9,251 bases of DNA. Source: an uncultured Chlamydiae bacterium (GTDB taxonomy: Bacteria; Chlamydiota; Chlamydiia; Chlamydiales; SM23-39). The notes under the pieces are model-generated. The model saw only the letters and a program-made list of their open reading frames with translations, had not been told where the DNA came from and did not search any database. The number at the start of each line of letters is the position of its first letter. The stretch's first letter is position 1. Made by a program: the position numbers and the translations under genes. The stretch covers positions 1 to 9,251 of the forward strand of contig CAIPFQ010000199.1 in the NCBI GenBank assembly GCA_903864395.1, written 5' to 3'. This document shows positions 1-5,415 of the stretch, piece after piece.

Positions 1-2
1 AT

Positions 3-59
3 TTTGTGATCGACGAGCGTCAGCGAGTTGATCCTAAAATTGTACAAAGTCGAGATTAA
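3..59 (+). CDS. Possible C-terminal tail of an upstream gene (partial)
   Basis: One forward frame is open from the left edge to a TAA at 57-59 and reads FVIDERQRVDPKIVQSRD. The composition is charged and protein-like, and the stop lies inside a terminator-like inverted repeat, as expected at the end of a gene. Eighteen residues are too few to assign a family, and a frame this short can be open by chance. The call rests on position and composition only. Confidence 0.25.
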   Translation, partial: FVIDERQRVDPKIVQSRD

Positions 60-109
60 GAGTGGATGAAAGTGGGGATCTTAAAAAGCCCTTATCTCGA
101 CTATTTTTT
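48..109 (+). terminator. Terminator-like hairpin upstream of the hipBA operon
   Basis: AGTCGAGATTAAG at 48-60 pairs with CTTATCTCGACT at 91-102 through 12 base pairs with one bulged T. Six T residues follow at 104-109. The loop is long, about 30 nt, so this is not a textbook intrinsic terminator. It sits where a preceding gene would end and before the hipBA promoter. The left arm shares CAAAGTCGAG with the dispersed repeat at 1910-1921 and 8394-8405, so the structure may instead be a repeat fragment. Confidence 0.35.
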
Positions 110-115
110 ATGCAG

Positions 116-159
116 TATCCCGGTTTTTTGCGAATTTGATTGGAAAAATATAGGGGATA
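116..159. promoter_or_regulatory. Candidate HipB-type operator (TATCCC / GGGATA)
   Basis: TATCCC at 116-121 and GGGATA at 154-159 form an inverted repeat. The right half overlaps the start of the predicted -10 box. The E. coli HipB operators are known to be TATCC-N8-GGATA. The half-sites match that consensus, but the 32-bp spacer is much longer. Autorepression by the adjacent HTH protein is inferred, and chance occurrence is possible. Confidence 0.3.
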
Positions 160-163
160 TTAT
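136..163 (+). promoter_or_regulatory. Predicted sigma70-type promoter of hipBA
   Basis: TTGATT at 136-141 and TATTAT at 158-163 are separated by 16 bp. Transcription would start near 170, leaving a leader of about 33 nt before the ATG at 203. This placement supports 203 as the antitoxin start, because the alternative TTG at 140 would lie inside the promoter. It is predicted by eye only. Confidence 0.45.
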
Positions 164-202
164 AGCATCCATTATGTAAGAAAAAACGACTTAGTAGGTG
201 CT

Positions 203-508
203 ATGGTATCTTTTAATTTATATACTCCGCATGAGATTTTGCTGCGAATCTCCTTTCGAGCCAAAGAAAAAAGGCTTTTTTTGAATTTGTCTCAGAAGTC
301 ACTTTCCGATCGTTCTGGGGTAAGTTTTGGAGTGATTAAAAAATTCGAAACGACTGGAAAAATCTCTTTAGAGTCTCTTCTAAAATTAGCTTTTGTATTA
401 GAGGCGCTCAATGAATTTTCCGACTTATTTAATCCAAAACCTTTAGAATCGTATTCATCCTTGGATCAAATGCTTAAGCAGAAACCGAGAAGAAGAGGCA
501 GAAAATGA
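203..508 (+). CDS. HTH (XRE/HipB-like) antitoxin of a HipA-type toxin-antitoxin pair
   Basis: A 101-residue DNA-binding protein, expected to repress its own operon and neutralise the HipA kinase encoded next. A Cro/C1-type HTH covers about residues 13-76. Helices two and three lie in SQKSLSDRSGVSFGVIKKFE (30-49), and SLESLLKLAFVLEAL follows, both typical of antitoxins paired with HipA kinases. The tail is strongly basic (PRRRGRK). I chose the ATG at 203, with AGGTG just upstream. An in-frame TTG at 140 would add 21 residues, but they precede the conserved domain and overlap the predicted promoter. The stop overlaps the hipA start as ATGA, which implies translational coupling. The HTH class is clear; specific orthology to E. 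coli HipB is not. Confidence 0.85.
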   Translation: MVSFNLYTPHEILLRISFRAKEKRLFLNLSQKSLSDRSGVSFGVIKKFETTGKISLESLLKLAFVLEALNEFSDLFNPKPLESYSSLDQMLKQKPRRRGRK

Positions 509-1743
509 ACGATTTCACTCAATCCCTGTTTGTCGATTATTGTTCCTCTCAGCCGATTGCGATGGGGCGGCTGGTCTCTATGAATCGGAGAATCGCGTTT
601 GAATATACGCCTGAATTTTTGAAACTTGGGTTTGAGCTTTCTCCCTTCAAACTCCCTCTTAAGCCCGGAGTGCAATTTTCAACGGATAGGGTGTTTGATG
701 GGCTATTTGGGGTTTTTAATGATAGCTTACCAGATGGTTGGGGGAGGCTTTTATTAGATCGCAAACTGAAAAATAAAGGGGTCTTTCCAAGCCATTTAAC
801 TCCCTTGGATCGATTGAGATATGTAGGGACCCATGGAATGGGCGCTTTGCAATATCGGCCTGAATTTCCGTTTACTTCCATGGAAAAAAAAGAGATTGAA
901 TTGGATCAATTAGCGCAAGAATGCACTCAATTTGAGGAAAAAGAAGAGGAGCCATTTCTCGATGAGCTGATTCAATTGAATGGTTCTTCTGCTGGCGCAC
1001 GACCCAAAATTTTAGTGAGCTTAGATTCAAAAACTAAATTGATTCGGGCTTCAGATAATCATCGCAATCACACGCATCCCGATTGGATCGTTAAATTTCG
1101 CTCTTCTGTAGATCCTCTGGATATGGGTTCCATCGAATATGCATACCATCTAATGGCTACTATTGCAGGTGTAATTGTTCCAGAAGCGCGTCTTTTTAAA
1201 TCAAAATTGTGTTCAGGTTATTTTGGAGTTAAGCGGTTTGATCGCAATGAAAAAATCTTTCTTCATTCGCATACTCTCAGTGGGCTTCTGCATGCAAATC
1301 ACCGCATCCCTAGTCTCGATTATGAAGCTGTTATGAAAGCGACAGCCATTCTCACAAAGAACATAGCAGAGCAAAAAAAACAATTTCGCCATATTGCTTT
1401 TAATGTTTTTGCCCATAATCGAGATGATCATGCCAAAAACTTTTCTTTTTTAATGGATGAAAATGGAATTTTGAGTGTATCGCCCGCCTATGATTTAACG
1501 TTTTCTGCAGGCCCTGGAGGCGAACATTGCACTACAGTCATGGGAAATGGCCGATCTCCAGGAAAAGCCGATCTCTTAAAATTAGCCGCCGTGTCTGGCA
1601 TCGACACCAAAGATGCGCTCGATATTCTCAGCCAAGTCAAAGAGGCTGTTTCCCAATGGAAACAATGGGCTCAAGAAGCAGGGGTTAGCAAGTCTTCAAT
1701 GCAGCTGATTCAAAAAAGTCTTTGTGAACAGTTGTGCACTTAG
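505..1743 (+). CDS. hipA: HipA-family serine/threonine kinase toxin
   Basis: A 412-residue HipA protein, close to the 440 of E. coli HipA. Known relatives phosphorylate translation targets such as glutamyl-tRNA synthetase and cause growth arrest or persistence; the target here is unknown. The N-terminal subdomain spans about 1-120, including FNDSLPDGWGRLLLDR at 71-86. The kinase domain carries GSSAGARPK (160-168), where S161 aligns with the autophosphorylated Ser150 of E. coli HipA. It also carries WIVKF with K197 for ATP, FGVKRFDR (240-247), the catalytic NRDDHAKN (305-312, D308 and N312) and SPAYD with the metal-binding D330. All catalytic residues are present, so it looks active. The ATG overlaps the antitoxin stop, with AGAGG 6 nt upstream. 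The TAG stop coincides with the left edge of a large palindrome. Confidence 0.93.
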   Translation: MNDFTQSLFVDYCSSQPIAMGRLVSMNRRIAFEYTPEFLKLGFELSPFKLPLKPGVQFSTDRVFDGLFGVFNDSLPDGWGRLLLDRKLKNKGVFPSHLTPLDRLRYVGTHGMGALQYRPEFPFTSMEKKEIELDQLAQECTQFEEKEEEPFLDELIQLNGSSAGARPKILVSLDSKTKLIRASDNHRNHTHPDWIVKFRSSVDPLDMGSIEYAYHLMATIAGVIVPEARLFKSKLCSGYFGVKRFDRNEKIFLHSHTLSGLLHANHRIPSLDYEAVMKATAILTKNIAEQKKQFRHIAFNVFAHNRDDHAKNFSFLMDENGILSVSPAYDLTFSAGPGGEHCTTVMGNGRSPGKADLLKLAAVSGIDTKDALDILSQVKEAVSQWKQWAQEAGVSKSSMQLIQKSLCEQLCT

Positions 1744-1907
1744 GGACTGTGAAACAATAAAATGAACGATTTGACCTACGCGAAATCGCCTAAAATCGAC
1801 GATCAAAAATGAGGTCGTATCGAGAGTGATACGACCCCATTTTCGATCGTCGATTTTCGGTTGATTTGGCGCGGTGAAATCGTTCATTTTATTATTTCAC
1901 AGTCCCT
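1742..1907. repeat. 166-bp imperfect palindrome (MITE-like or bidirectional terminator)
   Basis: Two 80-nt arms (1742-1821 and 1828-1907) pair in one register around the 6-nt loop GAGAGT, with 66 of 80 positions complementary and no indels needed. The outer 31 nt have one mismatch and the inner part has GGTCGTATC / GATACGACC at the loop. The termini are GGGACTGTG...CACAGTCCC, flanked by TTA on both sides (1740-1742 and 1907-1909), a possible 3-bp target duplication. It lies between the convergent 3' ends of hipA and the DUF2442 gene, so its transcript could act as a terminator. It has no coding capacity of note. Its right end resembles 8374-8405 across the supposed boundary, which weakens the simple insertion model. 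Confidence 0.8.
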
Positions 1908-1921
1908 TAGCTCGACTTTGC
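1890..1921 (+). repeat. Dispersed repeat, copy 1 (right end of palindrome plus flank)
   Basis: By eye, 26 of 32 positions match 8374-8405 without gaps, including an identical GCTCGACTTTGC at 1910-1921. The match crosses the right border of the palindrome. A shorter inverted relative, CAAAGTCGAG, lies at 45-54. All copies are intergenic or at gene ends. Confidence 0.55.
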
Positions 1922-1946
1922 CTGAATGGCTTTTGTGGGCTCCCTC

Positions 1947-2227
1947 TTAAATTTTCGAATTCGTTTTTTTACGCCTTCTTTGTGGCACAAAATCCTCACT
2001 CGTTGCGTATAAAAGATCTGGGCAGAAATCGATGCCATTAGGCCAGCACAGGGAATATCCATCGCACTCAAATTTTTTAAAGTAGTCAAGGTTCTGTAAT
2101 TGTAAGAACATGTTTTTTCATTAACTATCATTTTATTTAAGTCAGCAATTTTTATCTTGCCGTTCTTAAATTTAAGTTTTATTTTGTATTCATCTACATA
2201 TTCTGCTTTCTTGACTCTGTGTACCAT
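1947..2227 (-). pseudogene. Frameshifted DUF2442-family gene
   Basis: The start frame from ATG 2227 reads MVHRVKKAEYVDEYKIKLKF and NGKIKIADLNKMI, typical of the DUF2442 N-terminus. After an A6 run (T6 on the plus strand, 2113-2118) the family sequence continues in the -1 frame as LQNLDYFKKFECDGYSLC and WPNGIDFCPDLLYATSE, ending at TAA 1947-1949. Adding one A would give a normal 93-residue DUF2442 protein with the conserved WPNG-D-x-C-P-D-x-LY core. Without it, translation runs into a basic nonsense tail that would stop at 1907. DUF2442 proteins are small, of unknown function, and often paired with DUF4160; no DUF4160 partner is visible. It could be a true pseudogene, a slippage or phase-variable site, or a sequencing error. 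It is convergent with hipA. Confidence 0.85.
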
Positions 2228-2352
2228 AAGATCACTTTAGTGGGTCAATTTTTTAAACCTTAGATCATATTCGAGATAAGAAGAAAAATCAAGTCGCAAA
2301 AGATAGAATTCAGCATACTCCCTATTTGGGCTCCTGTACTGACATCATAGGA

Positions 2353-2404
2353 TTGACATTTGTCATTCTTATGAGGTAAAGTTGATCTTAAAAAACACCT
2401 CATA
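2353..2404 (+). promoter_or_regulatory. Promoter with overlapping operator-like palindromes, upstream of the ATPase_2 gene
   Basis: TTGACA at 2353-2358 and TAAAGT at 2377-2382 (18-bp spacing) form a candidate sigma70 promoter. TGACATTTGTCA at 2354-2365 is a perfect palindrome covering the -35 box. TATGAGGT (2370-2377) and ACCTCATA (2397-2404) are an 8-bp inverted repeat spanning the -10 and the likely start of transcription. Such symmetry suggests repressor binding, but no adjacent regulator is evident. Confidence 0.4.
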
Positions 2405-2418
2405 GGAATCGCATTTTC

Positions 2419-3849
2419 ATGAAATTTGTCGGGCGCGCAAAGGAACTGGAGACTTTAAACCTCCTGCTTAAAAAAAAATCGGCCAGCTTGGTCGTCATTA
2501 GGGGAAGGAGAAGAGTCGGCAAAAGCCGCTTAATTAAAGAGTTTGTATCAGGGAAAAAGAATTGGATTTTTTCAGGCCTACCTCCAGTGCCTGGAATGAC
2601 CAAACAGAGGCAGCTCGATGGATTTTCAGTGCAAATCTCTCAAAATCTACAGGTTCCAAAAATACAAACCTCTGATTGGATGGTCCCTTTTACTTTTTTA
2701 GCGCATCAAGCAAAGGGGCAAAAAATCATTATTGTGCTGGATGAAATTTCTTGGATGGGGTCGGAAGATCCCGATTTTTTAGGACAGCTGAAGACTTCAT
2801 GGGATTTGCATTTTTCAGAAAACCTAAACTTAATCCTTATTCTTTGCGGGTCAGTATCCAGTTGGATTGAAGAAAATATTTTAAGAAGCACAGGGTTTGT
2901 TGGAAGAGTTTCTATCGACATGGTGCTCGAAGAGCTATCCCTCTCAGAGAGCAATCAATTTTGGGAGTCTCAGAAGACGCGTGTGAGTGCTTATGAAAAG
3001 TTTAAAATCTTATCGGTGACGGGTGGGATCCCAAAATATTTAGAGGAAATCATTCCTTCCCAATCCTCTGTTGATACTATTCATAGGCTCTGTTTTCAGT
3101 CGGATGGGATTTTGTTTCGAGAATTCGACCAAATTTTTTCAGATCTTTTTGCAAGAAAAATGCAAACTTACAGCAATATTGTCAAAACGCTCTCGCACGC
3201 TCCTTTATCTCTCGATGAAATTTGTACGAAGCTAAATTTTGAAAAAAGCGGCTCTGTATCTCGATCCTTGGATGATCTTGCAATCTCTGGCTTCGTGCAA
3301 GAAGATCGTGCTTGGAATTTATCTGCAAACAAACTGTCTAATATGAAAAAATTTCGATTAAAGGATAATTATTTAAGATTCTATCTGCGATATATAGAAC
3401 AGAATAAAGAAAAAATATTAAAAGGTTTGTTTGCTTCGAAATCTTTTATGCACATGCCGGGATGGGAATCTGTGATGGGGTTGCAGTTTGAAAATATGGT
3501 TATCAACAACCTAAAAAGCTTATGTAAGATTTTACGCATTGAATTGGTAGAAATTATCAATGCGGGGCCATTTTTTCAACGAACTACGAAACGACAAAAG
3601 GGATGCCAAATCGATCTTTTAATCCAGACGAAGCATAACACCCTTTATCTTTGTGAAGTAAAATTCAGCACTTCAGAGATAAAGAGCGGCGTCATTGAGG
3701 CAGTGGAAAAAAAAATAGCCGCCTTGTCCACGCCAAAAGGTTTTTCCATTCGCCCCGTACTCATCCACGTCAATGGAGCCAGTCAAACAGTTATGGAAAG
3801 TGAATTTTTTAGTGATATTATAGATTTTTCTCAGTTTTTAGATTTGTAG
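2419..3849 (+). CDS. AAA+ ATPase, ATPase_2 / DUF234 family
   Basis: A 476-residue soluble P-loop ATPase. Visible motifs: an N-terminal FVGRAKEL box, Walker A GRRRVGKS (29-36), Walker B IIIVLDEI with D108/E109, a sensor-like LILILCGS (138-145), and TGGIPKYL (201-208), a hallmark of the archaeal-type ATPase_2 family. A winged-helix-like segment spans about 255-300, then LKDNYLRFYLRYI introduces the DUF234 region. That C-terminal domain has a PD-(D/E)XK-like set: E358, D399 in GCQIDLLI, and E413/K415 in LYLCEVKF. Family members occur in many accessory copies; defence, toxin and DNA-transaction roles have been proposed but none is settled. The start ATG has AGGA 11 nt upstream, rather far. A terminator follows. 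It is an independent unit with its own promoter and shows no truncation. Confidence 0.9.
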   Translation: MKFVGRAKELETLNLLLKKKSASLVVIRGRRRVGKSRLIKEFVSGKKNWIFSGLPPVPGMTKQRQLDGFSVQISQNLQVPKIQTSDWMVPFTFLAHQAKGQKIIIVLDEISWMGSEDPDFLGQLKTSWDLHFSENLNLILILCGSVSSWIEENILRSTGFVGRVSIDMVLEELSLSESNQFWESQKTRVSAYEKFKILSVTGGIPKYLEEIIPSQSSVDTIHRLCFQSDGILFREFDQIFSDLFARKMQTYSNIVKTLSHAPLSLDEICTKLNFEKSGSVSRSLDDLAISGFVQEDRAWNLSANKLSNMKKFRLKDNYLRFYLRYIEQNKEKILKGLFASKSFMHMPGWESVMGLQFENMVINNLKSLCKILRIELVEIINAGPFFQRTTKRQKGCQIDLLIQTKHNTLYLCEVKFSTSEIKSGVIEAVEKKIAALSTPKGFSIRPVLIHVNGASQTVMESEFFSDIIDFSQFLDL

Positions 3850-3882
3850 AACACACGGTGTTATATTGCATGCTTTATGCAA
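3850..3882 (+). other. Two small hairpins behind the ATPase_2 gene
   Basis: AACAC-ACG-GTGTT at 3850-3862 and TTGCAT-GCTTT-ATGCAA at 3866-3882 are perfect short stems immediately after the stop codon. Neither has a T-run. They may protect the 3' end or simply precede the real terminator at 3889-3918. Confidence 0.4.
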
Positions 3883-3888
3883 ATGAAT

Positions 3889-3918
3889 ACACAGAGCGTC
3901 AATGACTTCTGTGTTTTT
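3889..3918 (+). terminator. Rho-independent terminator of the ATPase_2 gene
   Basis: ACACAGA (3889-3895) pairs perfectly with TCTGTGT (3908-3914), with a further G-U pair inward. The loop is about 12 nt and T residues run on at 3914-3918. It lies 40 bp after the ATPase stop and before the next gene, which argues that the two ATPase genes are transcribed separately. Confidence 0.65.
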
Positions 3919-3956
3919 GTTGCAAAATGCTATCGCAAATGGCAAAATCGCAGCAT

Positions 3957-3979
3957 AAACGCCAATGGCGTTGGCGTTT
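3957..3979 (+). other. Hairpin / operator-like repeat upstream of the AAA_14 gene
   Basis: AAACGCCA (3957-3964) is the exact reverse complement of TGGCGTTT (3972-3979). A second TGGCGTT (3966-3972) overlaps it, so the left arm can pair with either copy. It ends 18 bp before the GTG start. It could be a leader hairpin or a repressor site. No clear -35/-10 pair is visible in this gap. Confidence 0.4.
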
Positions 3980-3997
3980 TGTACCTAGAGGTGTTTT

Positions 3998-5179
3998 GTG
4001 AAGCAGTATCTCCGTTATTTTCAACAACCTGAAGAGAGTTATTTTCTTTTTGGCCCCAGGGGGACAGGGAAAACAACCTTAATCCGACAGCTTTATCCAG
4101 AGGCGCTTTGGCTAGATCTTTTGCAGCCAGAGCTTGAGCGCAGCCTTTTGGCACGTCCAGAAAAGCTCCTAGAGATGATCGCAGCTCATCCACAAAAAAA
4201 AATTATTGTTATTGATGAGGTGCAAAAGATTCCGAGCCTTCTTAACGTTGTCCATTTTGTCATTGAGAAAAAAGAACAATACCAGTTTGTCCTGACAGGA
4301 TCGAGTGCAAGAAAACTTAAGCGAACGGGAGCGAATCTATTGGGAGGAAGGGCGTTAAAAAAGACCCTCCACCCTTTTATGGCTGCCGAGATTGGAAAAG
4401 ATTTTCATTTAGAAAAAGCTCTTTCAGAGGGCTTGCTGCCTCTCGTCGTCCAATCGAATAATCCACACAATGTCCTAGAAGGGTACATTGCCTTATATCT
4501 TAAGGAAGAGATTCAAGCGGAAGGACTGGTTCGACATCTTGAACAATTCACACGGTTCTTAGATGTCGTTTCTTTTTCTCATGGTTCTGTTTTGAATACG
4601 ACAAATATTGCTAGAGAGTGTGAAATAAAAAGAACTACTGTGAGCAATTATATCGATATTTTAGAAGAACTTTTGTTAGCTTATTCAGTTCCTGTTTTTA
4701 CAAAAAGAGCTGCGAGACAACTGACCTCTCACCCAAAATTTTATCTTTTCGATAGTGGTGTTTTTCAAGTATTGCGACCCAGGGGCGCTTTGGAGTCTCG
4801 CTCACCAGAAATTGATGGGGTGGCTTTAGAGGGGCTTGTCGGGCAACATTTGATCGCATGGTGCGATTACAACCAAAAAAAAGCCGCCCTCTTTTTTTGG
4901 CGCACACGATCTGATCTCGAAGTGGATTTTATCCTTTATGGGGAAACAGAATTTATGGCGATCGAGGTAAAAAGTACGAAAAAGATTTTCCCCGATCATC
5001 TCAAAGGGTTATTAGTTTTTTTAGAAGATTATCCAGAAGCCTCAGCCTGCCTTCTTTATCGAGGGACGGAGCGATTAAAAATCGGAAAAATTCTTTGTTT
5101 GCCCGTCGAAGAATTTTTGCAGGGGCTTGTCCCGAACCAACCGCTTCTTCAATCCTCACTCATGGATAAAAAATGTTGA
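3998..5179 (+). CDS. AAA+ ATPase, AAA_14 / DUF4143 family
   Basis: A 393-residue soluble P-loop ATPase, about the usual size for this family. Motifs: Walker A GPRGTGKT (19-26), Walker B IIVIDEVQK (69-77), sensor-like FVLTGSSARKL (97-107), and GGRALKKTLHPF (116-127), all standard for AAA_14. The wHTH-like segment NIARECEIKRTTVSNYIDILEE (about 203-224) is followed by the DUF4143 domain with YLFDSGV (249-255), LEGLVGQHL (E278), EVDFIL (D310) and AIEVKST (E323, K325), a PD-(D/E)XK-like set. Function is unknown; the family is commonly multi-copy and variably present. I accept the GTG start because AGAGG lies 6 nt upstream and the first residues (YLRYF) already match the family. It is similar in domain logic to the preceding ATPase but from a different family, so it is not a tandem duplicate. 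Confidence 0.92.
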   Translation: MKQYLRYFQQPEESYFLFGPRGTGKTTLIRQLYPEALWLDLLQPELERSLLARPEKLLEMIAAHPQKKIIVIDEVQKIPSLLNVVHFVIEKKEQYQFVLTGSSARKLKRTGANLLGGRALKKTLHPFMAAEIGKDFHLEKALSEGLLPLVVQSNNPHNVLEGYIALYLKEEIQAEGLVRHLEQFTRFLDVVSFSHGSVLNTTNIARECEIKRTTVSNYIDILEELLLAYSVPVFTKRAARQLTSHPKFYLFDSGVFQVLRPRGALESRSPEIDGVALEGLVGQHLIAWCDYNQKKAALFFWRTRSDLEVDFILYGETEFMAIEVKSTKKIFPDHLKGLLVFLEDYPEASACLLYRGTERLKIGKILCLPVEEFLQGLVPNQPLLQSSLMDKKC

Positions 5180-5198
5180 ATATTTATTATATCTTTAT

Positions 5199-5220
5199 GT
5201 AAGCTTATCCTAACGCTTAC
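5199..5220 (+). other. Short hairpin between the AAA_14 gene and the 46-aa ORF
   Basis: GTAAGC (5199-5204) pairs with GCTTAC (5215-5220), extendable by TT/AA with a bulged C. No T-run follows directly, so it is a weak terminator at best. It could be a leader structure of the small gene that starts at 5235. Confidence 0.35.
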
Positions 5221-5234
5221 AAGAGGTTTTTCCT

Positions 5235-5375
5235 ATGAGATATGCTGTCGTAGATTCAACAACTAACATCGTTTTAAACGTTGTCCTGTGGGATGGAGTC
5301 GCTCCTTGGTCTCCCCCTGAAAATACTTATGTGATTCAGTCAGACACTTTGGAAATTGGCGACACAGTTCCGTGA
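5235..5375 (+). CDS. Small phage tail-fibre-associated protein (46 aa)
   Basis: A complete 46-residue ORF: ATG at 5235, AGAGG 8 nt upstream, TGA at 5373-5375. It reads MRYAVVDSTTNIVLNVVLWD, then GVAPWSPPENTYVIQSDT, then LEIGDTVP. The pattern of an initial YAVVD, a central NV-x-WDGV-x-PW-x-PPE and a final IG matches small proteins encoded beside phage and prophage tail-fibre genes. Their exact role is unknown; tail-fibre chaperone or tip functions are possible. A tail-fibre-like gene in the same orientation starts at 8532, but the two are separated by the opposite-strand autotransporter. Its usual upstream partner is absent, and the AAA_14 gene stands there instead. It is easily missed because of its length. 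Confidence 0.7.
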   Translation: MRYAVVDSTTNIVLNVVLWDGVAPWSPPENTYVIQSDTLEIGDTVP

Positions 5376-5382
5376 AAGCTGC

Positions 5383-5415
5383 CTCCCTAGGGACAAGGAC
5401 CTGTCTCATAGGGAG
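5383..5415. other. Inverted repeat over the autotransporter stop codon
   Basis: CTCCCTA (5383-5389) and TAGGGAG (5409-5415) pair, with an inner GACA/TGTC pair around a 6-nt loop. It overlaps the TAG stop of the minus-strand autotransporter and lies 8 bp from the end of the convergent small ORF. No T-run exists on either strand, so intrinsic termination is doubtful. Confidence 0.35.

Noticed and set aside
140..202. N-terminal extension of the antitoxin from a TTG at 140
   Set aside because: It lies before the HTH domain, overlaps the best promoter, and has no convincing ribosome binding site; ATG 203 is preferred.
466..881. Minus-strand ORFs of 69 and 110 aa opposite hipA
   Set aside because: Antisense shadows of a clear hipA coding sequence.
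1742..1907. Assignment of the palindrome to a named IS family from its GGGACTGTG ends
   Set aside because: No transposase is present, the TTA duplication is short, and the similarity to 8374-8405 crosses the border; family assignment from memory would be a guess.
1907..1946. Basic C-terminal continuation of the DUF2442 start frame to 1907
   Set aside because: It is the out-of-frame reading after the A6 lesion; the conserved family sequence ends at 1947 in the other frame.
2113..2119. Programmed -1 ribosomal frameshift at an A AAA AAC heptamer
   Set aside because: The heptamer is present, but its phase relative to the start frame is wrong for canonical tandem slippage; simple P-site slippage or mutation fits better.
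2237..2344. Minus-strand open stretch of about 35 codons (REYAEFYLLRLDFSSYLEYD) upstream of the DUF2442 gene
   Set aside because: It has no start codon and no recognisable family. It does not resemble a DUF4160 partner. It could be a gene remnant, but cannot be supported.
3901..3960. CRISPR-like or iteron-like repeats of GCAAAATGC/GGCAAAATCGC
   Set aside because: Only two or three degenerate copies with irregular spacing; not an array.
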